Below are positions 18,530 through 25,960 of a stretch of 52,120 nt of DNA, one piece after another (position 1 is the stretch's first letter; every line of letters begins with the position of its first letter). The stretch comes from an uncultured bacterium (GTDB taxonomy: Bacteria > Verrucomicrobiota > Kiritimatiellia > RFP12 > UBA1067). A program made the translations under genes and the position numbers. Under the pieces are notes generated by a model. That model worked only from the letters and a program-made list of their open reading frames with translations, made no database searches and was not told where the DNA came from. The stretch spans positions 1 to 52,120 of the forward strand of contig CACXPT010000001.1 of NCBI GenBank assembly GCA_902769585.1, in the 5' to 3' direction.

Positions 18530-19488
18530 GGCCAGCCTTCGGCGTCCCAGAACAGCTCCTGGATGAAGAGCGGGCGATGGCTAGGCGTCGCGTTCTGGAT
18601 GTGGCAGTGGAAGGGGAGATAGTCGTGCCCGTCGATCGTTACGATCTCCCCGTTGTGTCCGGGGCCGAAGAAATGGTCGCCCTTGGCGGACGAGAGGACG
18701 GTTGTGGCGAAGCCGTCCTTCATCGGGCGGCCTTTTCGGTCGAGAAAAGGCCCAGCGAGCGTCCGTGCCCGCCCTACGACGATCGCGTACGAGTAGTCCG
18801 AATAGCGGCCTCTGCTCGCGAACAGGTACCACCAGCCGTTGCGCCGGTGGAGGTATGAGCCCTCGAACACCTTGCTGCGGGAGGGGTTTTTGTCGCGCGT
18901 GCCGTGGACGCCTGCCATGTGCTCGTACACGGCGCCAGGCGCCAGAGAGCGACCGTCAGGCGCGAGCTTAACGCGGTGGACCTTGCCCATCGAGCCGAAG
19001 AATAGCCACAGCTCTCCCGTCGCGTCGTCGCGCACGGCTTCTGGGTCTATCGTGTCGTAGATGCCCGTGTCGCGCCCGTAGGTGAGGATATGTCCGTCCG
19101 TGAATGGGCCTTCTGGATCCTTGGACGAATAGACGGCGATGGCGCTGTCCTCCAGGCGGTTCACGAAAGACACGAAGAGCAGGTACTCGTCGCCGAGCTT
19201 GAATACGTCAGGTGCCCAGATGTGCGTCCATTCCTTGCGGATGCGGGCGTACTCCTCTTGTGTGAAGAGCCGCTTGCCGGTGTCCTCCCAGCGGAAGAAG
19301 TCGGAGCTCTTGAGGATGGACTGGGCGGTGGAGGCCGCGCGCCACGTGCCGTCCGGCGCGCGCCAGAACGTGGGATCCGGGCATGGCTTCGGCCAGACGG
19401 GGTTGGTCCACTGTGGCGTTTCAGCCTGGACGCAGCAGGCATTGGAGATGGCCAAGGTTGCTAGAAATACCAGCTTCAGTTTGTTCAT
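18436..19488 (-). CDS. GH43-family glycosidase, secreted
   Basis: A 350-residue enzyme with a signal peptide (KLKLVFLATLAISNACCVQA). GH43 hallmarks are the general base Asp38 in KPCPDPTFWRA, the pKa-modulating Asp in YDTIDPEAVRDD, and the general acid Glu in KVFEGSYLHRRNGWWYL, followed by GPGHNGEIV. It probably cleaves arabinose- or xylose-containing or related side chains. I chose the ATG at 19488 because it directly precedes the signal peptide; the frame is open further upstream. About 27 residues after WPYMANGGKG have no obvious counterpart in the family. They are encoded opposite the 3' end of the convergent gene, suggesting loss of an earlier stop codon. Confidence 0.85.
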   Translation of the reverse strand: MNKLKLVFLATLAISNACCVQAETPQWTNPVWPKPCPDPTFWRAPDGTWRAASTAQSILKSSDFFRWEDTGKRLFTQEEYARIRKEWTHIWAPDVFKLGDEYLLFVSFVNRLEDSAIAVYSSKDPEGPFTDGHILTYGRDTGIYDTIDPEAVRDDATGELWLFFGSMGKVHRVKLAPDGRSLAPGAVYEHMAGVHGTRDKNPSRSKVFEGSYLHRRNGWWYLFASRGRYSDYSYAIVVGRARTLAGPFLDRKGRPMKDGFATTVLSSAKGDHFFGPGHNGEIVTIDGHDYLPFHCHIQNATPSHRPLFIQELFWDAEGWPYMANGGKGVLTSDRPSSETSRNASAVSTQP

Positions 19489-19535
19489 GAGATTATCTAA
19501 GGTGTGCATGTCAGATGAGCGTAAGATACCATAAT

Positions 19536-19604
19536 CGCCTTGCCGTGACCAGCCCCAGTTCGCCGCCAAGATGGCGGCTCCCAGCATGATCGTGCGGCAA
19601 GGCG
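19536..19604. repeat. Nested double hairpin between GH43 and the secreted-protein operon
   Basis: Outer arms CGCCTTGCCG (19536-19545) and CGGCAAGGCG (19595-19604) are perfect complements. Inside them lies a second perfect hairpin, GCCGCC and GGCGGC around AAGAT (19562-19578). The right outer arm ends one base before the -35 box of the next operon. Possibly a bidirectional insulator or a mobile palindromic element. Confidence 0.7.
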
Positions 19605-19634
19605 TTGATACCGCCGCGTGGATTTTGTTATACT
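19605..19634 (+). promoter_or_regulatory. Promoter of the five-gene operon 19642-25862
   Basis: TTGATA (19605-19610), an 18-bp spacer and an extended -10, TGT plus TATACT (19626-19634). The ATG at 19642 lies 7 bases after the -10 box, so the mRNA is predicted to start at or next to the start codon. Confidence 0.7.
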
Positions 19635-19641
19635 GTCCGCC

Positions 19642-20220
19642 ATGCGAGCATGTTCCTTCAGCGGGAAGCAGCGTTGCTGTCGTCGGGCAAGCCGATTTGC
19701 GTTGGGTTGCCTAGCGGTAGCTTTGCTTTGCTCTTTTGATGTGCTTGCGGCGACGATAAGGTCGAAGTCCGACATGCGCCTTTGGGAGACTGTGGCGGAC
19801 CGCACGCAGCCTCTCGAATGGTCGTGGGAAGATGGTGCAGGCTCTGCGACGCTCTCTTTTTCAAACCGGCTTACGAAGGCGTGTTCGACCGTGACCGTTG
19901 ACCGGGCCGGAGGCGCAACGCGCGGAAGCTGCGCAAACCTCGTCGTGCAGGCGGGCGTCGAGGCTCTTGTGGACGTGACGCTTGTGCAGAAGTCGGGCGG
20001 GGTTGCCGTGGCGCAGGAGTCGGCTGTGCTCGCCTACGTCGCCGGCGCGGGCGGCGGACCGATCACGGTGCGCGCGATGGCCGCGCAGGAACGGGAGCTG
20101 GCCCGGCTGCAGGAACCGCGTGTGTACGCGGTCGATCCGGCGTGGTTGAGCGAGGCGGGCGAATCGGGCTACGACATCGCGTGGCCGATGTACGTAGGAC
20201 TAAAGATTATCTTGCGATAA
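19642..20220 (+). CDS. Small secreted protein of unknown function
   Basis: A 192-residue protein with a basic N-terminus and a hydrophobic signal segment (FALGCLAVALLCSFDVLAA). The mature part is Ser/Thr/Val-rich with an alternating pattern suggesting a beta-sandwich (SATLSFSNRLTKACSTVTVD, then ALVDVTLVQKSGGVAVAQES). No family recognised. The start was placed at the ATG 7 bases after a strong -10 box; an ATG at 19618 would lie upstream of the -10 and is unlikely. It is the first gene of an operon with an FGE-like protein 14 bases downstream, and such beta-sandwich plus FGE pairs may act together at the cell surface (inference). Confidence 0.6.
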   Translation: MRACSFSGKQRCCRRASRFALGCLAVALLCSFDVLAATIRSKSDMRLWETVADRTQPLEWSWEDGAGSATLSFSNRLTKACSTVTVDRAGGATRGSCANLVVQAGVEALVDVTLVQKSGGVAVAQESAVLAYVAGAGGGPITVRAMAAQERELARLQEPRVYAVDPAWLSEAGESGYDIAWPMYVGLKIILR

Positions 20221-20234
20221 GGGATGGAGTGAAT

Positions 20235-21500
20235 ATGAAGAACTTGAAAATCTACATGATCTACACGTTCTACACGACCATTGCGTTAACTGCGGCGGCA
20301 GAGTCGTCGATTTCGAACGTCGTCGTCAACCAGCGCTGGCCGTGGAGCGAGAAGGTGGACGTGGACTTCATCCTCTCCGGCGAGACGAACGACGTGGAGG
20401 TGACCGCGACCTGGGACACGCATCCCGCGCCGTACCGCCTCGGCACGCTCTTTGCTGCCGTACCCGGTCACAACCGCCTCACGTGGGATCCGGCAAAATC
20501 GGAGTTCGCCGGCCAGACACTCACAGGCTTCACCGTGGCCCTGTCGAACGCCGACGCAGAGGCGCACAGGTACCTCGTCGTCGATCTCGTCAACGGCGGC
20601 TACGAATACCTTGCCGCCGTTCCCGCCGGCGGCTGGACGGACGAGCACAAGTCGTCGAAGATGGTGTTCAGGAGGGTTCCGGCTGGGACGTACACGCTGG
20701 GGGAAGCAAAGGAGACGTTTACTTTTCTCGGCCTTTCGGATTCCTCTGCAACCACGTATTCGACGCTCTGGAACCCCCGCACAGTCACTTTCACAAGTGA
20801 CTTCTACGTCGGTGTGTTCAAGTACACCGAAGCGCAGCATGAATGCCTCATTTCGGGGAATCCGGGAACGAGTCATAAGCCGAAGAAGATCGCGTACTAC
20901 ACGCTGCGCGGTGGGCTTGACGATGCCGACTGGCCGAAGGAGGGATACAAGGTCGCGTCGGGTTCCGTCGTTGCGGCTCTGCGAGGCAAAACAGGACTCA
21001 TGGTCGACCTTTGCGAGGAGGAACAGTGGGAAGTCGCTGCGCGTGCAGGCACGACGACAATTCTGCCTAACGGCGTAACGACGGCTGACAATTACGATGT
21101 GTTCACCAACAAGCTGAACGATATCTCCGCATGGTACGGGACTATCGGTTCGTCAGAGCCAGAAGTTGGTCTGTTCGCGACCAATGCATGGGGGCTTTGC
21201 GATGTCGTGGGGCTTGTGGGCGAGTGGACGCTTGATTCGGCGGTCAATATCGGCACGCAATCGTTGCCGAGATGGGGGCTCCCTAATAGCAGCAGGGATC
21301 CGATCGGTGAAATGCGCTATGCGGACGGATCCGGGTATCGCGTATATCGCACAGGCTCGGCGAACTGGGCTGCGGCAGATATCGCTAAGATACTTCCATG
21401 CAGCCGTCAAATGGCGAATCCATCGGGTGAATATACATGCTCAACCCGCTTCTGCATCCACCTGAAGCCGCTCGGCTCACTCACGTTCGAGGGGTTGTGA
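20235..21500 (+). CDS. Secreted FGE-sulfatase-domain (SUMF1-like) protein
   Basis: A 421-residue protein with a signal peptide (TFYTTIALTAAAE). The N-terminal third is an Ig-like beta domain (VVVNQRWPWSEKVDVDF, then RYLVVDLVNGG). The rest resembles the formylglycine-generating-enzyme/C-type-lectin fold: FRRVPAGTYTLGE, FYVGVFKYTEAQHECL, EEEQWEVAARAGT, NAWGLCDVVGLVGEWTLD and a C-terminal FCIHLKPL. In true FGEs two Cys residues near the end bind copper; here the Cys residues (ILPCSRQ, EYTCSTRFC) are differently spaced, so sulfatase activation is not assured. No sulfatase gene is in the window. It overlaps the DUF4838 gene by one base (TGATG). Confidence 0.7.
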   Translation: MKNLKIYMIYTFYTTIALTAAAESSISNVVVNQRWPWSEKVDVDFILSGETNDVEVTATWDTHPAPYRLGTLFAAVPGHNRLTWDPAKSEFAGQTLTGFTVALSNADAEAHRYLVVDLVNGGYEYLAAVPAGGWTDEHKSSKMVFRRVPAGTYTLGEAKETFTFLGLSDSSATTYSTLWNPRTVTFTSDFYVGVFKYTEAQHECLISGNPGTSHKPKKIAYYTLRGGLDDADWPKEGYKVASGSVVAALRGKTGLMVDLCEEEQWEVAARAGTTTILPNGVTTADNYDVFTNKLNDISAWYGTIGSSEPEVGLFATNAWGLCDVVGLVGEWTLDSAVNIGTQSLPRWGLPNSSRDPIGEMRYADGSGYRVYRTGSANWAAADIAKILPCSRQMANPSGEYTCSTRFCIHLKPLGSLTFEGL

Positions 21501-23524
21501 TGTCTTTGCGAAGCAAAGGTAGGGTCGCGCGTCCCGCGCGACCGCCATCGACGGTGAGTTGCATGCCATGGCGGGCACGCGGGACGCGTGCCCCTACCTT
21601 TGTGTTCTTTGTGATCCTTGTGGCTAAACTGCTGGCGGCGGCGGATGTTGTGGTCGATGGTACGTCCGAGATCGTGCTGCCGGCCGCCGCGCCGTATGCC
21701 ACGCGGCTGGCGGCAGAGGAGCTGAATTTCTTCCTGAAGGGCGTGTTGGGTGCGCCGCTGCCGGTGGTGCCGGAAAGGACAGAGGGCCGGAACGCCATCG
21801 TGCTGGGTGGCGGGCACGCGGGACGCGTGCCCCTACCGGGGGGCGCATGCGGCGGTCGCGGGGCGACCGCCCTACCGGTAGGGTCGCGCGTCCCGCGCGA
21901 CCGCGATGGCTATGTCATTGAGGCGTGCTCGAATGTCGTGCACATCGTCGGCAACGACGATGACGTCTCCGATGTCGCGAAGGCGGCCTTTCTGCCCGAC
22001 GAGGCGCCGTGGCAGCCGTGCTTTCGGCGCGGCACGCTCTTCGGCGTCTACGCCTTCCTCGAGCGTTTCGCCGGCGTGCGCATGTACTTTCCCGGCGAGC
22101 TTGGCACGTGTTTAGGGGCGGGAGGGACGCGCTCCTGCGCGTCCGATTCGGGAAAACGGCACTCTTGCCGCTTCATTTCCGTGCCCGAATGCCGCATCGA
22201 GGAAGCGCCAGCGTTTTCGGTGCGCCGCTACGGCTACGCCGACGGTCCTGTCACCAAGGAGCTTTTGGAGGGCATGGACGAAACATCCTTCAAGCGCCTC
22301 AACTGGTATCGCCTTCGGATGGAGACAGCACACCTCGCCTGCTGCCACGGCGCGAAGACGCACTGCCTCTCGCCCGGGACGTGGGATGCGATCTACACCA
22401 ATGCCTGCGCGATCTTGGCGGACGGCGATGGAACGCCGTCCCTACCGGGCGCGGACGGCGATGGAACGCCGTCCCTACCGGGCGCGGACGGCGATGGAAC
22501 GCCGTCCCTACCGGGCGCGGACGGCGATGGAACGCCGTCCCTACCCAAGGGACGGATCGGTAGGGTCGCCGTTCCATCGGCGACCGCCGACGCTCCGCCG
22601 GTCATCGACGCCATGCCCAAGGACGGCTTCACGTGGGCGCGGCATTGTCCCTGCGACTGGTGCGCGAAGAACATTCCTTTTTCCCGCACCGACACCGGCT
22701 TCGCGACGGATCTCGTCTGGCGGCGCACCGCCGAACTGGCGAACCGGCTGATGGAGAAGTTCCCCAACGCCCGCGTTTCGCAGATGTCGTACATTCCGTA
22801 CGTGCGCATCCCCACGAACGACATCCCCGGCAACGTGGACGTGTTCGTGGCACGTCGCGGTCCGTGGGCCGAGGGCACGGCGATCGGAGAACGCGAGAAG
22901 GACGAAGTGCTCGGCTGGCACGCGAAGCTCGGGCGCAAGGTCTCGCTCTGGAACTATCCCGACAAGGTGGACTGTTGGAATCTGGAGATGAAGGACATCC
23001 CGCAGCTCGCGCCGCGCGCGTGGGCGCGCTACTACCGGGCCGTCGCGCCGCACGTGACGGGCGCGTTCGCGGAGAGCGAGAGCGACCGCTGGCTATACAA
23101 CTACCTCAACTACTACGTGTTCTCGCGCCTGTGCTGGAATCCCGAGGCGGACGTCGAGGCGATCCTCGCGGAGCACCACCGGCTTATGTTCGGCGCGGCG
23201 GCGAAGGAGATGGCGGAGTTCTTCGACACGCTGGAAGGCTGCTGGATGAAGGTGGTGGAGCATCCCTTCGACACGCCGCTCGGCCCAGGCGTGTGCAAGG
23301 CGCCTACGGAGGAGGAGCTGTGCACGAAAATCTATTCGCCGGAGGTGCTTGCGCGCCTTGCCGCGCTTCTGGACAACGCGGAGGCGAAGGTCGCCCGCGG
23401 GTCGCTTGAGGCGCGCCGCATTGCGCTCTTCCGCCGCGAGTTCTTCGCGCCCGTTCGGGCACGCGGGACGCGTGCCCCTACCATGGTAGGGTCGCGCGTC
23501 CTGCGCGACCGTAGTGTAAATTGA
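21500..23524 (+). CDS. Secreted DUF4838-type (glycoside-hydrolase-like) protein riddled with palindromes
   Basis: A 674-residue protein. The core resembles the DUF4838 family (VVDGTSEIVLPAAAPYATRL with LNFFLKG, a beta-N-acetylhexosaminidase-like N-terminal domain; then GTLFGVYAFLERFAGVRMYF, CPCDWCAKN, VSQMSYIPYVRIPT, ESESDRWLYNYLNYYVFSRL). The signal peptide (FVFFVILVAKLLAAA) is preceded by about 33 residues encoded by two palindromic elements, so the native N-terminus has been displaced. Thirteen REP-like palindromes occupy about 420 of 2025 bases, including the C-terminal ARGTRAPTMVGSRVLRDR just before the stop. The frame is intact throughout. Substrate unknown; the family is linked to polysaccharide use. 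Whether this copy is functional is open. Confidence 0.75.
   Translation: MSLRSKGRVARPARPPSTVSCMPWRARGTRAPTFVFFVILVAKLLAAADVVVDGTSEIVLPAAAPYATRLAAEELNFFLKGVLGAPLPVVPERTEGRNAIVLGGGHAGRVPLPGGACGGRGATALPVGSRVPRDRDGYVIEACSNVVHIVGNDDDVSDVAKAAFLPDEAPWQPCFRRGTLFGVYAFLERFAGVRMYFPGELGTCLGAGGTRSCASDSGKRHSCRFISVPECRIEEAPAFSVRRYGYADGPVTKELLEGMDETSFKRLNWYRLRMETAHLACCHGAKTHCLSPGTWDAIYTNACAILADGDGTPSLPGADGDGTPSLPGADGDGTPSLPGADGDGTPSLPKGRIGRVAVPSATADAPPVIDAMPKDGFTWARHCPCDWCAKNIPFSRTDTGFATDLVWRRTAELANRLMEKFPNARVSQMSYIPYVRIPTNDIPGNVDVFVARRGPWAEGTAIGEREKDEVLGWHAKLGRKVSLWNYPDKVDCWNLEMKDIPQLAPRAWARYYRAVAPHVTGAFAESESDRWLYNYLNYYVFSRLCWNPEADVEAILAEHHRLMFGAAAKEMAEFFDTLEGCWMKVVEHPFDTPLGPGVCKAPTEEELCTKIYSPEVLARLAALLDNAEAKVARGSLEARRIALFRREFFAPVRARGTRAPTMVGSRVLRDRSVN
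21518..21598. repeat. REP-like pair, heads outward, in the signal-peptide region
   Basis: Plus-oriented element 21518-21546: head GGTAG, 9-bp stem GGTCGCGCG, loop TCC. Minus-oriented element 21570-21598: head GGTAG on the minus strand, 9-bp stem GGGCACGCG, loop TCC. Both stems are perfect. Both are translated (GRVARPARPPS and RARGTRAPT). Confidence 0.9.
21809..21902. repeat. Cluster of three REP-like palindromes with a head-to-head junction
   Basis: Minus element 21809-21837 (stem GGGCACGCG), minus element 21851-21876 (stem GGCGGTCGC, loop CCC) and plus element 21877-21902 (stem GGTCGCGCG). The last two abut head to head, giving CTACCGGTAG at 21872-21881. All stems are perfect 9-bp. Confidence 0.9.
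22121..22144 (+). repeat. REP-like palindrome, GGAG-head type
   Basis: Head GGAG, stem GGACGCGC with a perfect complement and loop TCCT. Translated as GGTRSCAS. Identical copies lie at 42918-42941 and 43170-43193 in the sugar symporter gene. Confidence 0.9.
22420..22588. repeat. Four tandem 33-bp REP-like units plus one inverted unit
   Basis: Minus-oriented hairpins at 22420-22446, 22453-22479, 22486-22512 and 22519-22545 repeat every 33 bases without a change (stem GGACGGCG, six-base loop, 6-base spacer GGGCGC), encoding ADGDGTPSLPG repeats. A plus-oriented element at 22559-22588 has a different stem (GGTCGCCG) but the same six-base loop TTCCAT. Confidence 0.92.
23457..23510. repeat. REP-like pair, heads inward, at the 3' end of the DUF4838 gene
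   Basis: Minus element 23457-23482 (stem GGGCACGCG) and plus element 23485-23510 (stem GGTCGCGCG, closing pair G-T), with heads separated by AT. They encode nearly all of the last 20 residues before the TGA at 23522. Confidence 0.9.
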
Positions 23525-23532
23525 GAAAAATC

Positions 23533-24621
23533 ATGAGCAACGGATTCCTTAAGAACTTCCACTACACGCCTGACGGCAGCACCACCCTTGCGGACGCGGT
23601 GTGCGCCTTCATCAAGGACGAGATCGCCTACGGACGCCTCAAGGCTGGCGAGGCGATTCCGACAATCAAGGAACTGGCCGAGGCGTCCGGGCTGACGTTT
23701 CGCATCGCGCGCGGCGTCGTCGAGCGGCTGGCGCGTGAAGGGTACGTCCGTTCTCGTCCGCGCGTGGGCACGGTCGTCCTGCCCCGCGACATCACGGCGC
23801 TGCAAGGACGCGTCCTCTTCGTGCTGCCGGACGTGGATGCATGCAGCTACCATGTGACCATGATCGCCGACGCGCTCCGCCACAGGCTGGCCGCGGCGGG
23901 ATATGCATTCTCCACGGTCGTCTTTTCCCAGGAGAAGGGCATTGGGCTCACGTTCCTGAAGCATGAGCTTTCCCGTACGCCAGATGTCGCGATCGTGATC
24001 TACGGCACGCCGCCTGTCAGGAAGTGCCTGCGCGAGGCAGGCGTGAGAAGCGTGTTCATCTACGGCGATCCTCCGAAGGCGGACGAAGGGCGGTGGATCC
24101 GGTTCTCGGCCGAGGAGGCGATTGCGAATTTCGTCCGGCACTGCGTCCGTTCCGGCGTCAAGCGCGTCACGGAGGTGCGCTTCGAGGGGAACGAGACGCC
24201 GGATGCGCGCGCGGCGCTCGTGGCCAGGGGAATCAAGTGCGGCTGGATGACGGTTCCGCGCATGGACGGGCTTGGCCGCTACGAGGGCATCGAGCGATCC
24301 GCCTACAACGCGTTCATGAGCCTGCCGCGCGCCAGTTTCCCCGACGTGTTCCTCTTCTGGGACGATTTCGTCGCGCAGGGCGCACTCACCGCGTTTCTCG
24401 GGCGGGGGATCTTGATCCCGAACGACATCAAGGTGGTGACGCTTTCCAACAGGGGCCTCGGTCCCGTCTATTCCGAGCCGCTCACGCGCTTCGAGTGCGA
24501 CGCCGCCGAGGCCGGCGAGAAAATCGCCGCCTTCGCGCTGGCGCTCCTTGCGAAGGGGAGGTTGCCGCTGCCGCCCGTCATCGCGCCGCACTACGTGTTC
24601 GGTCGGACGTTTCCGTATTGA
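23533..24621 (+). CDS. GntR-type transcriptional regulator with LacI-like sensor domain
   Basis: A 362-residue regulator. Residues 10-75 form a GntR winged helix (LADAVCAFIKDEIAYGRLKA, GEAIPTIKELAEASGLTFR, EREGYV-like wing REGYVRSRPRVGTVV). The remainder is a periplasmic-binding-protein-like effector domain (GRVLFVLPDVDACSYH, VAIVIYGTPP, FPDVFLFWDDFVAQGALTAF, IPNDIKVVTLSNRG, EAGEKIAAFALALL). This architecture is typical of sugar-responsive repressors. It lies 8 bases after the DUF4838 gene, so it is likely to be a local, autoregulated controller of the operon's glycan genes, or of the distant giant genes (inference). The start at 23533 is preferred over a TTG at 23521 because it gives the usual GntR N-terminus. 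Confidence 0.85.
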   Translation: MSNGFLKNFHYTPDGSTTLADAVCAFIKDEIAYGRLKAGEAIPTIKELAEASGLTFRIARGVVERLAREGYVRSRPRVGTVVLPRDITALQGRVLFVLPDVDACSYHVTMIADALRHRLAAAGYAFSTVVFSQEKGIGLTFLKHELSRTPDVAIVIYGTPPVRKCLREAGVRSVFIYGDPPKADEGRWIRFSAEEAIANFVRHCVRSGVKRVTEVRFEGNETPDARAALVARGIKCGWMTVPRMDGLGRYEGIERSAYNAFMSLPRASFPDVFLFWDDFVAQGALTAFLGRGILIPNDIKVVTLSNRGLGPVYSEPLTRFECDAAEAGEKIAAFALALLAKGRLPLPPVIAPHYVFGRTFPY

Positions 24622-25862
24622 TAGCTTTGCTGTGCCCCCGCCAGACGGGCAAGACGACCGCACTCAAGGCTCTTGTCCGCGAGATCAACGAGAAGGGGGA
24701 GAGCTTCGCGCTATACTGCTCGCTGGAGACGCTGCAGAACAGGTCTGATCCCGAAAAGACAAACATCGCCATTCGCGACCTTATTGCCGACAACGTGGAA
24801 ATGTCGCCCTTTTACGTTCCTGTTCCAAATGCGCCAGAGCTTAGGTCTGACCGTGGCGGAGTGGGACTTGCCGTACGTGCGGTGCTCCAGAACGTCTGTC
24901 GCGCATCAGGAAAAAAGGTCGTCGTGTTTTTCGACGAGGCGGACTGTCTCATCGGCGATGCCCTGATCTCCTTTCTTCGCCAGCTGCGCGACGGCTATGT
25001 CAACCGCGACGTGATGCCATTTCCCAAGTCCGTCGCGCTCGTGGGCATGCTGGACGTTCGCGACTACAAGGCGCAGATTCGCCCCGACGGCGAGTCGCTC
25101 GGGCAGATTAGCCCGTTCAACATCATCCGCAAGGACTTGCTGATCCCGAATTTCGCCGAAGCCGAGCAGTGCGCGAAGTACCTCGAAACGCTCAAGCTAT
25201 CCGAAGGCTGGATGCCGATCTTCGACAAATCGAAGACGAAGACGTGGGACGAGAAGATCTACGGCATCATCACGATGAAGGAGCGCCGCGAGGGTGCGGA
25301 CTGGTTCAAGATACCGAACGTCTGCGTCAAGCGGCAGATGTTCGACTACCTCCGCCGCCACTACGAGCACGTCCGTTCCCCGAACTGGCAGGACTGGGCA
25401 CGCCTCGCCCGCGCGTTCGCCTATCGCGGCGAGTGGCGTCCGTTCCTTGAACGCCTCGCGGCGGACTTCGCGGACACGACGCCCGTGCGCGGCGGCATCC
25501 AGGGCGAGCACCGCATCCAGGGCTACATGCAGGCGGAGTTCGGGCATCTCGACTTCTACCTCATGGCGCCCGAGATGGAACTCTCCCGCGGTTTCTGCGA
25601 CTTCTGCCTCTTCCCGGAACGCTACCGCTCAGCCGACGTGCCGCACAGCTACCTCGTCGAGCTGAAGTTCTCCAAGGCGGACGCCTCCGAGGCGGATATC
25701 GCCGCGAAGTACCAGGAAGGTCTCGACCAGCTCGCGAAGTACCGTGCCGACAAGTCGGTGCCGACGCTCGCGCGCGGCACGACCTTGCACCAGATCATGT
25801 TCCAGTTCAAGGGCTCGGAACTCGTCCGCATCGAACAGGTCGCCGAAGAGCCGATGCCGTAA
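24618..25862 (+). CDS. AAA ATPase fused to a PD-(D/E)XK-like domain, lacking its N-terminus
   Basis: A 414-residue protein starting with TTG at 24618 that overlaps the gntR stop (TTGA). The Walker A sequence CPRQTGKTT (Lys12) comes within the first dozen residues, with Cys replacing the usual first Gly or Ala. Walker B is VVFFDEADC (Asp106/Glu107), and DALISFLRQLRDGYVNRD and ALVGMLDVRDYK are typical of a gut-bacterial ATP-binding protein family. The C-terminal part has GFCDFCLFPERY and YLVELKFSKAD, matching the D...ExK pattern of PDDEXK-like nuclease domains. Family members normally carry about 40-50 residues before Walker A; none exist here because gntR ends there. Cellular role unknown. Confidence 0.72.
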   Translation: MIALLCPRQTGKTTALKALVREINEKGESFALYCSLETLQNRSDPEKTNIAIRDLIADNVEMSPFYVPVPNAPELRSDRGGVGLAVRAVLQNVCRASGKKVVVFFDEADCLIGDALISFLRQLRDGYVNRDVMPFPKSVALVGMLDVRDYKAQIRPDGESLGQISPFNIIRKDLLIPNFAEAEQCAKYLETLKLSEGWMPIFDKSKTKTWDEKIYGIITMKERREGADWFKIPNVCVKRQMFDYLRRHYEHVRSPNWQDWARLARAFAYRGEWRPFLERLAADFADTTPVRGGIQGEHRIQGYMQAEFGHLDFYLMAPEMELSRGFCDFCLFPERYRSADVPHSYLVELKFSKADASEADIAAKYQEGLDQLAKYRADKSVPTLARGTTLHQIMFQFKGSELVRIEQVAEEPMP

Positions 25863-25865
25863 TTA

Positions 25866-25922
25866 GTGGCTCGTGGCTCGTGCGGGAGCGGCCGCGCTTG
25901 TCGCGGCCGAGCCACGAGCCAC
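25866..25922. repeat. Nested palindrome after the ATPase gene
   Basis: Outer 15-bp perfect arms (25866-25880 and 25908-25922, each with GTGGCTCG repeated) enclose an inner perfect 8-bp hairpin CGGCCGCG/CGCGGCCG around CTTGT (25889-25909). It lies between the operon end and the giant-gene promoter and could stop transcription, though no T-run follows. Confidence 0.8.
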
Positions 25923-25927
25923 CGACC

Positions 25928-25957
25928 GCTCATTTTGCCGTTTTTGCCAAAATGAGC
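25928..25957. promoter_or_regulatory. Inverted repeat upstream of the first giant gene's promoter
   Basis: Arms GCTCATTTT (25928-25936) and AAAATGAGC (25949-25957) flank a 12-base centre carrying two TTGCC-like words. It ends 3 bases before the -35 box. The block TTTTGCCnTTTTTGCCAAAA is conserved before the second giant gene, so it is a candidate operator or activator site. Confidence 0.5.
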
Positions 25958-25960
25958 ATC

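Noticed and set aside
22420..22545. CRISPR-like tandem repeats
   Set aside because: Repeats are 33 bases with only a 6-base invariant spacer, lie in frame inside a gene, and no cas genes are present. They are palindromic element copies, not a CRISPR array.
24618..25862. Anti-phage defence system based on the AAA/PDDEXK gene and the DUF2235 gene
   Set aside because: They are 18 kb apart, each linked to metabolic genes, and no recognised defence partner or mobile-island boundary is present. The nuclease-like domain alone is not evidence.
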